Of a DNA stretch of 44,654 nt, positions 25,547-34,992 are shown in pieces. Below the pieces are notes generated by a model that was given only the letters and a program-made list of their open reading frames with translations, was not told the DNA's origin and ran no database searches. The translations under genes were made by a program, and so were the position numbers. Every line of letters begins with the position of its first letter. Within the stretch, counting starts at the first letter, position 1. Origin of the DNA: an uncultured Bacilli bacterium (GTDB lineage Bacteria; Bacillota_I; Bacilli_A; RF39; UBA660); NCBI GenBank assembly GCA_944331865.1, contig CALVIZ010000006.1, positions 1-44,654 on the forward strand. The letters are read 5' to 3'.

Positions 25547-26694
25547 AAATTTTTCAATCTTTTTAAATGCATTTCTTCACCAGTAGGTACTAAACTTTTA
25601 TTTAAATCTAGTTCCATATTAGGAATATTACCAAATCTTCTTTTACTACAACCCAATACTCTTAAAATATCACTTTCAATTAAAGGTCTTAACATTTCTT
25701 CATATATAACTGCTATTGATTTTTTATCATTTAATCTATTATAAAAAGCTGCAAAATCACCTAAATTAATCGGTTTATCAATAGATAAAAAATATAATAT
25801 AATTTCATAATCTAAACTACTAAACTTATAATTTGAACTAGTTGCTAAATGATGAATTACTAACTCTTTTTCTAATTCAGATTTAACAGTTTCCATCATA
25901 AATCTTAAAAAATAAGTTATATCAGCAGATTCTTTAGCTTCTCTAATTAAATTATCGTATTTTACTCCTGAAATACTTATGCCCCTATTAAAGATAATAT
26001 ATGGATAAGCTCTTTTATTTAATAAATACCACATGCTCATAGTTCTTGAAGTTCTTCCATTTGTATCAAAATAAGGATGTATATATACAAAATAAAAGTG
26101 CATTATTTGCGATTTAATATATTCATCTGTTAAGCTATCAGTTTCAAAACTTTTTATAAATTCAAAATAATGTTGCATTAATTCAGGTATTTTAGAAGCA
26201 TCTACTCCCATATTAGGGTCATTTTCAATTCTTCCTAATCTTAATATTTTTACATCATTTTCACGATATAATTTTCCCATATTTTGCATGGAATAATCAT
26301 CTGTTATTAAACCTTCACTTAAAATTGAATATAATTCAAATAAATGTTGTTCATCCATAACATGATGTTTTAATATATAATTATATCCCCTGTATAGATT
26401 TAAAATTCTTCTTCTTTGTTTTTCATCTTTAATTCTTTCACATTTTTCTCTAATAATTCTTTCAATAGATTCCAAATCATCACTATAACCTTCAACTAAA
26501 TTATTAGCCTTTAATTCATGTGAAAACAAAACCTTTTTAGCATAATCTAAACTATTTAGGCTTTTTACAAACTCTAAAAATTCTTCTAATTCGTGATATA
26601 TTTTTCCTAATGCTTCTTTACGATAATAAAATTTATAACCTACTTCTGTAGGTAATTCTAAATATGTTCTTTTTTGCATAAATATTTCTTGCAT
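25528..26694 (-). CDS. Fic family protein
   Basis: A 388-aa Fic protein with an N-terminal helical domain containing a VEGY stretch (residues 67-70, at the place of the inhibitory S/TxxxE motif, but with Asn instead of Ser/Thr) and the catalytic motif HPYFDTNGRTSR (206-217). His206 and the NGR loop are intact, so AMP transfer is possible. A C-terminal winged-helix-like part (about 300-388) resembles the DNA-binding domain of many Fic proteins. The ATG at 26694 follows GGGGGTTGATT; earlier codons overlap the promoter. Its 3' end overlaps vanY by 19 bases. Confidence 0.9.
   Translation of the reverse strand: MQEIFMQKRTYLELPTEVGYKFYYRKEALGKIYHELEEFLEFVKSLNSLDYAKKVLFSHELKANNLVEGYSDDLESIERIIREKCERIKDEKQRRRILNLYRGYNYILKHHVMDEQHLFELYSILSEGLITDDYSMQNMGKLYRENDVKILRLGRIENDPNMGVDASKIPELMQHYFEFIKSFETDSLTDEYIKSQIMHFYFVYIHPYFDTNGRTSRTMSMWYLLNKRAYPYIIFNRGISISGVKYDNLIREAKESADITYFLRFMMETVKSELEKELVIHHLATSSNYKFSSLDYEIILYFLSIDKPINLGDFAAFYNRLNDKKSIAVIYEEMLRPLIESDILRVLGCSKRRFGNIPNMELDLNKSLVPTGEEMHLKRLKNFQSSKK
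25540..25564. terminator. Terminator between vanY and the Fic gene
   Basis: AGATTGAAA pairs with TTTCAATCT around a 3-base loop, followed by a T-run on the plus strand. It includes the vanY TGA stop and lies within the 3' end of the Fic gene. Confidence 0.75.
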
Positions 26695-26719
26695 AATCAA
26701 CCCCCACATATGAGTACAT

Positions 26720-26760
26720 ATTTTACACAAAAAAATAGTATTTGTCAAATAAATACTATT
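26720..26760 (-). promoter_or_regulatory. Promoter of the Fic gene with an overlapping inverted repeat
   Basis: TTGACA (26743-26748), 17 bases and TAAAAT (26720-26725). AATAGTATTT (26734-26743) and AAATACTATT (26751-26760) form a 10-bp inverted repeat over the -35, followed by T on the minus strand. It could be an operator for Fic or the terminator of the gene ending at 26781. The part ATAGTATTTATTTGAC recurs at 28128-28143. Confidence 0.7.
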
Positions 26761-26780
26761 TTTTCTAATATTATAAAATA

Positions 26781-27428
26781 TTAGTAAATTACACCGCCCC
26801 ATTCTACAACTACAAATCCTTCTCTTTCAAAATTAGGTAAAGTTTGTTCTTTAATATCCATCTTTTTATTTACCTTTTTAATATGCATTGCTACTCTAAG
26901 TAATGAATCAGGATTTGGTTCAATTATTAATTTATTACTGTTTTCTCTAGATTCAGTCAATTCAAAATATACTAAACTTTGTTTATTTTCCTCTAAAATT
27001 GGCAACCAATACATAATAAATTCATTTGCTTCCCTATCATTTAAACCAATTATTGATAATTTTTCTTCTAAAAACTCAATAGCATTATCTTTGGTTACAT
27101 AAAAACCTTGACTAAAATCTACTTTTTCTACATTACTTTCTTCCCAATATAAAGCATAGTAATAATTATAATTTTTATCATATAAATCTCCATTTTTATT
27201 TGCAGTAACCACCCAACCATTATTATATTCCGGATAAGTTACTGTTAAGAGTTCTGGATGAGCAAACGATACTTTTATTTGAGTATTATCATTTTCCGGA
27301 TACAAATATAACACGGGTTTAACTAAAGTTGGTGACATAGCAGGATAAACTACAAATAGCCAAAACAATATAATTATTATTATAACTATACCTAAAATTA
27401 TATATGGTCTTTTATTTTTATCTTTCAT
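26781..27428 (-). CDS. Anchored extracytoplasmic protein of a widespread unnamed family
   Basis: A 215-aa protein. One N-terminal helix (about 8-26) anchors a globular domain beginning KPVLYLYPEND, with later YWEESNVEKVDFSQGFYV, DREANEFIMYWLPILEENK and a C-terminal VVVEWGG. These stretches recur in many anchored proteins of gut Firmicutes that I know only as hypothetical; no function can be given. It is the last gene of a run of anchored small proteins before the Fic promoter. Confidence 0.75.
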   Translation of the reverse strand: MKDKNKRPYIILGIVIIIIILFWLFVVYPAMSPTLVKPVLYLYPENDNTQIKVSFAHPELLTVTYPEYNNGWVVTANKNGDLYDKNYNYYYALYWEESNVEKVDFSQGFYVTKDNAIEFLEEKLSIIGLNDREANEFIMYWLPILEENKQSLVYFELTESRENSNKLIIEPNPDSLLRVAMHIKKVNKKMDIKEQTLPNFEREGFVVVEWGGVIY

Positions 27429-27446
27429 ATTAATTACTCACTTTCA

Positions 27447-27665
27447 TTATTTCAAATCATTTGGATCTATTATAACACCGTCACTACATATACAATAATT
27501 CTCATCAGTAGCACCTTTAACTTCCCCATTAGGACATATATTACGACAAATTTCCGGTATTTTAGGTCTTGTTATATACCAAAATGGTATTATAACAAAT
27601 ACTATTAACAAAATTGCACTTAATAGATAAATTAATATTCTCTTTGCTTTTTCTTTATCTTTCAT
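27447..27665 (-). CDS. Small anchored Cys-rich protein (paralogue 2)
   Basis: A 72-aa protein. The ATG at 27665 follows GGAGATGA, so the reading frame's earlier codons are not used. One helix (about 11-32) is followed by an outside part with CRNICPNGEV and YCICSDGVIID. The spacing of its four cysteines and the SDG-ID end match the protein at 27792-28046, so the two are paralogues. The cysteines may form two disulfides or a metal site. The function is unknown. Confidence 0.7.
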   Translation of the reverse strand: MKDKEKAKRILIYLLSAILLIVFVIIPFWYITRPKIPEICRNICPNGEVKGATDENYCICSDGVIIDPNDLK

Positions 27666-27682
27666 TATATTCATCTCCATTT

Positions 27683-27805
27683 TTAATATGTAGCACTAGT
27701 TATCTGTGGTAAAATATGTAAACGAAATAGCCAATAACATATTATAAAAATAATTGTTATAATTAATACTCTTTTGGGAGTAATATCATTTTTATTTTTT
27801 TTCAT
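27683..27805 (-). CDS. 40-aa single-helix membrane protein
   Basis: A short frame between the two Cys-rich paralogues. GAGGT lies five bases before its ATG, which is inside the end of the upstream gene (14-base overlap). It encodes MKKNKNDITPKRVLIITIIF with a helix to about residue 27 and ends TSATY. Overlap, ribosome binding site and a similar anchor argue that it is a real member of this small operon; without the Cys-rich part it may be a truncated third paralogue. Confidence 0.6.
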   Translation of the reverse strand: MKKNKNDITPKRVLIITIIFIICYWLFRLHILPQITSATY

Positions 27806-28046
27806 TTTCTACCTCATTATCCAATTTATCAAGATCTATAACTTGACCATCACTACAATAACAAATACCATTATCTAATTTTTCAACATTTCCATTTGAA
27901 CAAAGATTTTTGCATTTCCAATTAAGCGGTAGTTCATTATTATATTTTGAAAAATATATACTAGGTATAACAACAAACACAATTATTAAGACAAAACTTA
28001 TAATATAATATGGATGAATTTTAAATCTCTTTTTGTTTTCCTTCAA
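27792..28046 (-). CDS. Small anchored Cys-rich protein (paralogue 1)
   Basis: An 84-aa protein if it starts at the TTG at 28046, nine bases after AGGTG; a GTG at 28058 is also open. One helix (about 16-35) is followed by CKNLCSNGNVEKLDN, ICYCSDGQVIDLDKL and an acidic end. It shares the C-x3-C-x-NG and C-x-CSDG-x2-ID pattern with the protein at 27447-27665. The function is unknown. Confidence 0.65.
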   Translation of the reverse strand: MKENKKRFKIHPYYIISFVLIIVFVVIPSIYFSKYNNELPLNWKCKNLCSNGNVEKLDNGICYCSDGQVIDLDKLDNEVENEKK

Positions 28047-28148
28047 TATAAACAACACCTTTTAACCTAATTATAAAATAACAAATTAACAATAACAATT
28101 TATTTAAAAATTATTTACACTAAAACTGTCAAATAAATACTATATAAT

Positions 28149-28967
28149 TTATTTTTGACATTTTGGGCAATAATAAGTACTTCTACCTCCGACTTTTATT
28201 CTAACTATTGGAGTTTTACAAACTAAGCAAGGTTCTCCTTCTTTCTTATGAACAGTTAAATATATTTGAAATCTTCCAGTAACACCTAAAGAAGAAGTAT
28301 AACTTTTAATAGTTGTTCCACCACACTCAATTGCTTTTTCTATAATTTTTTTAGAAGATTTTCTTATTTCATCACACTCGTTTAAAGAAATTTCACTGCC
28401 CTTTTTTAAAGGATTAATTTTAGCAGCAAATAAAACTTCATCAGCATAAATATTCCCTAAGCCTGAAATTATACTTTGATCTAATAAAATAGTTTTTATT
28501 GGCAAATTCTTTTTATGAATTTTATTATAAATATATTCTTTAGTTAAATTTTTACTTAAAGGCTCAATACCTTGTTTTTTTATAGCTTCAGTATTTTCTA
28601 ATTCTTCTTTTTTTATTAAATTCATTCTTCCAAATTTTCTTGTATCATGATATCTTAAATCATAATTATCAGTAAATGTAATTATTACATGTTCATGCTT
28701 ATTTATTTCTTCATCATGTTTTTTTACAAAAAATTTTCCTTCCATTCGTAGATGACTTAATAAATAATAATCTTCTAAATCAAATATTAACCATTTCCCT
28801 ATTCGTTTTATATCAATAATTTTTTTCCCAATTAAATTTTTCTCAAATTCCTTACTATTACTTTCTATCATTTTAGGATATAACACATTTACAGATTCTA
28901 TTTTTTTATTAAGTATCATATTTTTTAAAGTATTTCTTACTGTTTCTACTTCTGCAATCTCTGGCAT
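28149..28967 (-). CDS. mutM: Formamidopyrimidine-DNA glycosylase
   Basis: A 272-aa base-excision repair enzyme that removes 8-oxoguanine and opened purines and nicks the strand. The catalytic N-terminus is MPEIAEVETVRNTL, with Pro2 and Glu3 in place (usual form MPELPEVE). SHLRMEGKF carries the conserved Met/Arg region, GLGNIYADEVLF the helix-two-turn-helix, and CLVC with CPKC a C-terminal zinc finger. AAGGAG precedes the ATG. It is the last gene of the sigma-polA group, two bases after the metallopeptidase-like gene. Confidence 0.96.
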   Translation of the reverse strand: MPEIAEVETVRNTLKNMILNKKIESVNVLYPKMIESNSKEFEKNLIGKKIIDIKRIGKWLIFDLEDYYLLSHLRMEGKFFVKKHDEEINKHEHVIITFTDNYDLRYHDTRKFGRMNLIKKEELENTEAIKKQGIEPLSKNLTKEYIYNKIHKKNLPIKTILLDQSIISGLGNIYADEVLFAAKINPLKKGSEISLNECDEIRKSSKKIIEKAIECGGTTIKSYTSSLGVTGRFQIYLTVHKKEGEPCLVCKTPIVRIKVGGRSTYYCPKCQK

Positions 28968-28969
28968 AA

Positions 28970-29845
28970 TTACAACTCCTTCTTAGCACTTATTATTTTA
29001 TCAAGTAAAGGTTGATATTGACTAATAATTAAATTTCTTATTTCTTCATTTAATTTATCAAATTTTTCTTGGTCAAATATACTAGCAAACATTTCTAAAT
29101 ACTTTTTATATATTACATCTACTATTTTAACAAATTCATCATAATATCCATTTAAACTTGCTCTTTTTTTATATAATTGAGCATTTAACAATTCATCTAC
29201 TACTTGTTGATTAACCAAAACATTTTGTACAATTTGAGCAATAGTTTGATATCCACTTATTTTAAAGTCAGGTCTAATAACTTGTTTAGCTAACCATTCT
29301 TCAGCTAATGTATTTAAACCTTCTTCAAAACCAACTCCCATTTCTTTTATAAATGTTTTTTTAACAATGCCATTTTCATAAGTCAATTGATAATATATTT
29401 CAATCAAGCCATTTTTTTGAATTAATATATCCCTATCAATTAAATACTCTTGATAACTAGATTTAATTAAATGACATAATTCATGAATTAATGTATCTTG
29501 GGCATATTCACTATTTATATCACCAAAGCTTATTCCAATTACTCTTTTAATATCACTAACTACAAATTCACCATCAATATAATTAATTACAGGCTTACTA
29601 GAATATACTCCACTAGATCTTTTCAAATCATCATCTTGTACTACCCCATCATTATCTAACATATCTAATTTTTTTAATAAATCTAAACTATTACAACCTA
29701 AAACTATTGGACAACTCATTAAAGCCATATCCACCAAATATTTATTAGTAGTTTTAAAATATTCTATTAAATATGGATATAGTTTTCTTAAAAAAGAAGC
29801 GAAGTTATCATCATAATTAAATTTCTTAATTACATCTTCAATCAT
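28970..29845 (-). CDS. Putative zincin-type metallopeptidase
   Basis: A 291-aa soluble protein of unrecognised family. LIHELCHLIKS (about residues 119-129) is a HExxH zinc motif, and GVGFEEGLNTLAEEWLAK (about 172-189) could give the third, glutamate ligand of a gluzincin. There is no signal peptide. The ATG overlaps the polA stop (TAATG), and mutM follows two bases later, an odd place for a peptidase. Its substrate is unknown. Confidence 0.65.
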   Translation of the reverse strand: MIEDVIKKFNYDDNFASFLRKLYPYLIEYFKTTNKYLVDMALMSCPIVLGCNSLDLLKKLDMLDNDGVVQDDDLKRSSGVYSSKPVINYIDGEFVVSDIKRVIGISFGDINSEYAQDTLIHELCHLIKSSYQEYLIDRDILIQKNGLIEIYYQLTYENGIVKKTFIKEMGVGFEEGLNTLAEEWLAKQVIRPDFKISGYQTIAQIVQNVLVNQQVVDELLNAQLYKKRASLNGYYDEFVKIVDVIYKKYLEMFASIFDQEKFDKLNEEIRNLIISQYQPLLDKIISAKKEL

Positions 29846-32394
29846 TATTTTGCCTCATACCAATTAATACCATAATCAATTTCAACTTTTAATGGAACAT
29901 CAAGTTTATAAACATTTTCCATTTCTTCTTTAATAACTTTTTTTACTAATTCTAATTCTTCTTTTTTTACATCCACAATTATTTCATCATGAACTTGTAA
30001 TAGTATTTTACTAGTAATACCTTCTTTAATAAAACGTTTATATACATTAATCATTGCTAATTTCATAATATCAGCACTTGTACCTTGAATAGGAGTATTC
30101 ATTGCCATTCTTTCTCCCATATTTTTAATCATAAAATTAGCATTATTTATTTCATCAATAACTCTTTTTCTTCCAAAAAGAGTTGTTACATAACCATTAT
30201 CATGAGCAAATTTTACAACATCTTCGGTATATTTTTTTACCTCAGGATAAAGTTCAAAATATTTTTTAATAAATTCATCAGCATCTTTTTTAGAAATATG
30301 TAGGTTTTCTCCTAAACCAAAACCACTAATACCATAAACTATTCCAAAAATTACAGCTTTAGCAGTTCTTCGCATAGTTTTAGTAATACCACTTTGAGGT
30401 ATTCCATAAATATCACTAGCAACTTTAGTATGAATATCTAAATCATTTTTAAATGCTTCGATAAGCCCTTTACTTTTAGAAATATGGGCAAGAATTCTAA
30501 GTTCTATTTGTGAATAATCGGCACTTAATAAATAATCATATTGTGGGATAAAAGCTTTTCTTATTTTTCTTCCTAACTCTTCTCTAACAGGAATATTTTG
30601 TAAATTAGGTTCAGTTGATGAAAGTCTACCAGTTCTAGTTAAAGTTTGTTTGTAAATTGTATGTATTTTACAATCATCTAAAATATAATTTTCTAACCCT
30701 TTTAAATAAGTACTATTTAATTTTGCTAAAGCTCGATATTCTAATATTTTTTCAGCAATAGGATAATTTAGTGCTAATTTTTCTAATACTTTAACATCAG
30801 TACTATAGCCGGTTTTATTTTTCTTACCACCAGGAATTTGTAATTTTTCAAATAAAACTTCTCCAAGTTGTTTAGGGCTACTTATATTAAATTCTAACCC
30901 TGCTAGATTATAAATATTTTCTTCTAATAATTCCATTTTAATTTCTATTTCTTTTTGCATTTCATCTAAAACATTTTTATCTACCTTTATTCCTGTAATT
31001 TCCATATCAGCAAGAACATTTACTAAAGGCATTTCAATATTATTAAATAAATCATAGGATTTTTCTTCTTGCATTTTTTCAATTAATTTATCTTTAATAT
31101 TTAATAAAAATATACTTTTTTTAACAATTTCAATAACATTACTAAAATTATCTTTTTTCAAATTATCATAAAATTCAATATTTTGATCAAATTGATTAGC
31201 TAAATAAGCCAAATCATCTTTAGCATTTAAACCTAATATATAAGCTCCAATTTCTACATCAAAACTTTTTTTAATAAATAATTTAGTATTACCAATTACT
31301 TTTTTTAAATCATAAGTAATAATAAATTTATCTTTTATTACTTTTAATACATCTATTACTAAATCTTTATTAATATAATAATTATTATATTTATCACTAA
31401 TACTCATACCAATAATATTAGCAATATGATAATTATTATCATCTAACTCCAAATATAAAGAAATTTCATCTTCTAATTTTAAATCTTCTATTTTTTCTAA
31501 TACTTTATAATTAATTATTTGTTCTTTTTTTGGTTTAACTATATTTTTTAACAATGAAAAAAATTCTAATTCTTGATATTTTTCCTTTAATTTAGTATCA
31601 TCATTAAATTCTAATTTTAAATCTTCTAAAGTTATATTTAATGGTACATCTCTATAAATAGTAGCAATCTTCTTACTCATAAATGCACTATCTTTTCCAT
31701 TTACTAATTTTTCTTTAACTTTACCACTAATTTTATCTACATTATCATATAAATTTTCTAAAGTATGATATTCTTGTAATAATTTTAATGCTGTTTTTTC
31801 ACCAATACCTGAAACACCTGGTATATTATCAGAAGAATCTCCCATTAAAGCTTTCAAATCAATTATATTTATTGGTTCTATCATATAATCTTTTTTAAAA
31901 GTATCATAATTATATCTTATATAACCCGTTTGTTTTAATAATTTTACTTCTGTTTCATAACTAATAAGTTGCAATAAATCTTTATCACTAGAAATAATAA
32001 CTGATGCAAATTCAGGATCTTCTTCCGTCATTTTAGTAATTGTGCCAATAATATCATCAGCCTCATATGGTGCAAGTTCAAAATGTTTTATACCCATTGC
32101 ATCAAGCAATTCTCTAGCAACAGGCATTTGTATTTTTAACTCATCAGGAGTTGTCATTCTCCCTTCTTTATAAAAATTAAATTCTTCTTTCCGAAAGTTT
32201 TTCCCAATATCAAATGCTACTGCCATATATGTTGGATTTTCATCAGTAATTATTTTATTAATCATAGTTGCAAAACCAAACAAAGCATTAGTTGGCAATC
32301 CTTTAGAATTTTTCATCATTTTTCCATTATATGCTGTTGCATAATAACTTCTAAACATTAAATTATTACCATCTACTAATATTAATTTTTTCAC
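29845..32394 (-). CDS. polA: DNA polymerase I
   Basis: An 849-aa family A polymerase for Okazaki-fragment maturation and repair. The 5'-nuclease domain (about 1-290) has LILVDGNNLMFRSYYA and GDSSDNIPGVSGIGEKTA. The middle domain has lost the acidic 3'-exonuclease residues (LYLELDD at the DTET position), as in Bacillus. The polymerase domain shows LSADYSQIELR (motif A), the RRTAKAVIFGIVYG finger helix and QVHDEIIVD (motif C). A GTG at 32394 after AGGTGA gives the usual MKKLILVDG start. A TGTTATACT extended -10 lies between this gene and the 848-aa sigma gene, so it may also have its own promoter. Confidence 0.97.
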   Translation of the reverse strand: MKKLILVDGNNLMFRSYYATAYNGKMMKNSKGLPTNALFGFATMINKIITDENPTYMAVAFDIGKNFRKEEFNFYKEGRMTTPDELKIQMPVARELLDAMGIKHFELAPYEADDIIGTITKMTEEDPEFASVIISSDKDLLQLISYETEVKLLKQTGYIRYNYDTFKKDYMIEPINIIDLKALMGDSSDNIPGVSGIGEKTALKLLQEYHTLENLYDNVDKISGKVKEKLVNGKDSAFMSKKIATIYRDVPLNITLEDLKLEFNDDTKLKEKYQELEFFSLLKNIVKPKKEQIINYKVLEKIEDLKLEDEISLYLELDDNNYHIANIIGMSISDKYNNYYINKDLVIDVLKVIKDKFIITYDLKKVIGNTKLFIKKSFDVEIGAYILGLNAKDDLAYLANQFDQNIEFYDNLKKDNFSNVIEIVKKSIFLLNIKDKLIEKMQEEKSYDLFNNIEMPLVNVLADMEITGIKVDKNVLDEMQKEIEIKMELLEENIYNLAGLEFNISSPKQLGEVLFEKLQIPGGKKNKTGYSTDVKVLEKLALNYPIAEKILEYRALAKLNSTYLKGLENYILDDCKIHTIYKQTLTRTGRLSSTEPNLQNIPVREELGRKIRKAFIPQYDYLLSADYSQIELRILAHISKSKGLIEAFKNDLDIHTKVASDIYGIPQSGITKTMRRTAKAVIFGIVYGISGFGLGENLHISKKDADEFIKKYFELYPEVKKYTEDVVKFAHDNGYVTTLFGRKRVIDEINNANFMIKNMGERMAMNTPIQGTSADIMKLAMINVYKRFIKEGITSKILLQVHDEIIVDVKKEELELVKKVIKEEMENVYKLDVPLKVEIDYGINWYEAK

Positions 32395-32435
32395 GATTCT
32401 CACCTAATAATAGTATAACATAAATTTATCTATTT

Positions 32436-34982
32436 TTATCTTTTTAATACTAAACTACTTTCTAAAGACACATTATATACTTTTTGATAACTATCAATTA
32501 TACTAAAAAAATAACTTATACCTTTATTAAATTTATTCTTTACTATGTTTATACTTTCATTACATATCAAAGCAATTTCACTAAAAACGTAAACATTTTC
32601 ATCTATTAAACCTAATCTTAACTTAACCACTCTTTTTATATCTTCTGGCAATAAATCTATTAAATAATTAAATATTGGATAGTTAAACATATTTATGTCT
32701 ACTTCCCAATCTAGACTTTCAATAATATTTATTGGTAATTTTATATCATCACTAAACACATTGCATTCACTAATTAAAGGAAATGGTAAATTAAATATAA
32801 CTTGATAATTATAAACTACTATCTCAAATAATTTAATTCCCATATTTATTAAATATTTGATTTTTATCTCATTCATATGTAATTTTATAGATATTTTTTT
32901 TATAGAATGTGGTTGATTAGAAAAACCTAAAAACAAATTTACACATTCCTGATAATCTTTTGGTATATATATAGAAATATCTTCAAAAAATTTATTACTA
33001 TAAATTATAGGATAACTATTTATAATTTTATCTAATCTATATTTATCAATAGTTAATTTATTTCTACTTATCCATTGTGATATTAATCCTTTTTCACTAT
33101 TAGTTAAATCATCATAATCAACTAAACATTGCAAAAAATCATCACCAAATATTTTGACTAACGTTTTATAAGTATTTGTATCTTTATCACTAATTTGATT
33201 TAACCAAGCAACTTCCTCATCTGTAGCATCAAGATATTCTTTTAAATATTTTTTTTGATTAACTTTCTTTTTTCTTAAAGATCGTAATCTTAGCTTATAA
33301 TTTTTAATTGCTTTATAAAAAATATCCTTTTCTTCTTTTGTTAATTTTGCATCTTCATTATATTCTAAATCTAAATTTTCACCAAAAATCTTAGTTAAGA
33401 CTTTATATTGCTTAGATTTTTTATTAACAACTTTAACTAAATATTGTATTTCTTCATCTGTAGCTTCAAGATATTCTTTTAAATGCTTTCGTAATTCATT
33501 ATCTTTTTCAACTTTTACTCGTTCTTGAATTATAGGAATATTAGAATTTTTTTTATCTGTTTTAAATTCTTTATGGAATTTATTAATATATTTATCCAAT
33601 TTACGCAAAGCATTTTTTATCAAGATTTTTTCACTTTCTGATAAAGAACCATTGCTTATATTTTTATTTAATCTTTTTCCATAATATGTAAACAAAATTT
33701 TAAAATCTTGATTATCATAAAGTTCTTTTGCTAATATTTCCAAGTTCTTAGATGATATTTCTAAATAAGATACTAAATTAATTGGAACTAATATTCCCTC
33801 ATAAAAGTCAAATAATTTTTTTATAGTTTTAAAATTACTAAGTGCTCTTTCCTCAATTTGTTTAATTCTTACTCTTGATACATTATGTTTTTTTGCTATT
33901 TCTTCATAAGTGCACGTCTTACCATTTAAGCCAAAACGCATAGTAATTATATCTCTTTCTAACGGACTTAATTGATCTAATATTTTATTTATTTCTTCTT
34001 TTAATAATTCACGTTCAACATATTCGTCAACAGATAAATTTTTATTATCTTTAATTTTTTCAAGAATTAAAGAATCATCATCTTTTCCAAAAGTACCATC
34101 TAAAGATACTGTTTCACATTGAACTTTAAATTCAGGAAAATAAAACCTATTTATATATTCTTTAATCCACCATTTAGCATAAGTTGAAAATTTATAGCCT
34201 TTTTCATAATCAAATTTTTCTACCGCTTTCATTAAACCCATATTCCCATCTTGAATTAGATCCAAAGTAATCTCTATAGTAGGATATAACTTCCTAGCTA
34301 TACTGACAACTAACCTTAGATTATGTTCTACAATATTTTTTACTAAAAACTCATATTGTTTTTCTAATCTTACAAGTTCATCTCCAGATGAATTTTTCAT
34401 TAATTCTTTTAGTCTGTCTAATCTTTTAAAAGCACTTTTTTCTTCCTCTTCTGAAAACACAGGAATTTGCCTTATTTCCTGTAAATATTTTTTAAAAGAA
34501 TCATCACTTGTTCCAAGTTCAACAGCATTATCTTCAAATATAAATTTATCGGTAGCTAATACATACAAAAGTAAAAAATTATTTACAATTTCTTTATCAG
34601 TTATTCTTTTAATTTCACTTTTTGTTATTTTTGTTTTATTATCTATTAAGACATTTAAAATATATGTAAAATTAGGATATTTATCAATTATTTTATTTAG
34701 CATATCTAAATTTAAATTTAAATTTAAATTAAACTTTACAAATATATTTAAATAATAATATAAAGTATCAATAATATCATTTTTATCTAAAGTTTTAAAA
34801 CTAAAAATAAACCAATCTATATCCAAACTATTCCAACTTATAACTAAATCATTAACAATCAATTTAAAGCATTCTTCAAAAATATTACTTCTATCTTTTA
34901 AGCTATAATAAATTGATTTGTAATAATTTTCATCATTTTTAAAAAAATTAAATTCTTCTTTTAATCTTTCTATAATCCCCAT
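32436..34982 (-). CDS. Giant sigma-70-family protein, 848 aa, without region 3
   Basis: An 848-aa protein, more than twice the usual size. Residues 1-150 form a domain shared with the 1137-aa neighbour (both carry LDIDWFI). Region 2 lies at about 220-280 ([52 protein letters not shown]), with a changed region 2.4. Region 3 is missing. Region 4 lies at 337-385 (LSPLERDIITMRFGL, EEIAKKHNVSRVRIKQIEERAL). Then follow three copies of a ~70-residue module (about 403-466, 499-571, 579-648) and two degenerate region-4-like domains (about 660-720 and 768-835). AGAGGA precedes the ATG. Third gene of the sigma operon. Its target promoters are unknown. Confidence 0.85.
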   Translation of the reverse strand: MGIIERLKEEFNFFKNDENYYKSIYYSLKDRSNIFEECFKLIVNDLVISWNSLDIDWFIFSFKTLDKNDIIDTLYYYLNIFVKFNLNLNLNLDMLNKIIDKYPNFTYILNVLIDNKTKITKSEIKRITDKEIVNNFLLLYVLATDKFIFEDNAVELGTSDDSFKKYLQEIRQIPVFSEEEEKSAFKRLDRLKELMKNSSGDELVRLEKQYEFLVKNIVEHNLRLVVSIARKLYPTIEITLDLIQDGNMGLMKAVEKFDYEKGYKFSTYAKWWIKEYINRFYFPEFKVQCETVSLDGTFGKDDDSLILEKIKDNKNLSVDEYVERELLKEEINKILDQLSPLERDIITMRFGLNGKTCTYEEIAKKHNVSRVRIKQIEERALSNFKTIKKLFDFYEGILVPINLVSYLEISSKNLEILAKELYDNQDFKILFTYYGKRLNKNISNGSLSESEKILIKNALRKLDKYINKFHKEFKTDKKNSNIPIIQERVKVEKDNELRKHLKEYLEATDEEIQYLVKVVNKKSKQYKVLTKIFGENLDLEYNEDAKLTKEEKDIFYKAIKNYKLRLRSLRKKKVNQKKYLKEYLDATDEEVAWLNQISDKDTNTYKTLVKIFGDDFLQCLVDYDDLTNSEKGLISQWISRNKLTIDKYRLDKIINSYPIIYSNKFFEDISIYIPKDYQECVNLFLGFSNQPHSIKKISIKLHMNEIKIKYLINMGIKLFEIVVYNYQVIFNLPFPLISECNVFSDDIKLPINIIESLDWEVDINMFNYPIFNYLIDLLPEDIKRVVKLRLGLIDENVYVFSEIALICNESINIVKNKFNKGISYFFSIIDSYQKVYNVSLESSLVLKR
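34707..34730. repeat. Hexamer repeat (TAAATT x4) inside the 848-aa sigma gene
   Basis: Four perfect copies of a six-base unit encode an alternating Asn/Leu stretch near residues 84-93. Changes in copy number would keep the frame and only alter the spacing in the N-terminal domain. Confidence 0.8.
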
Positions 34983-34992
34983 ATTTTCCTCT

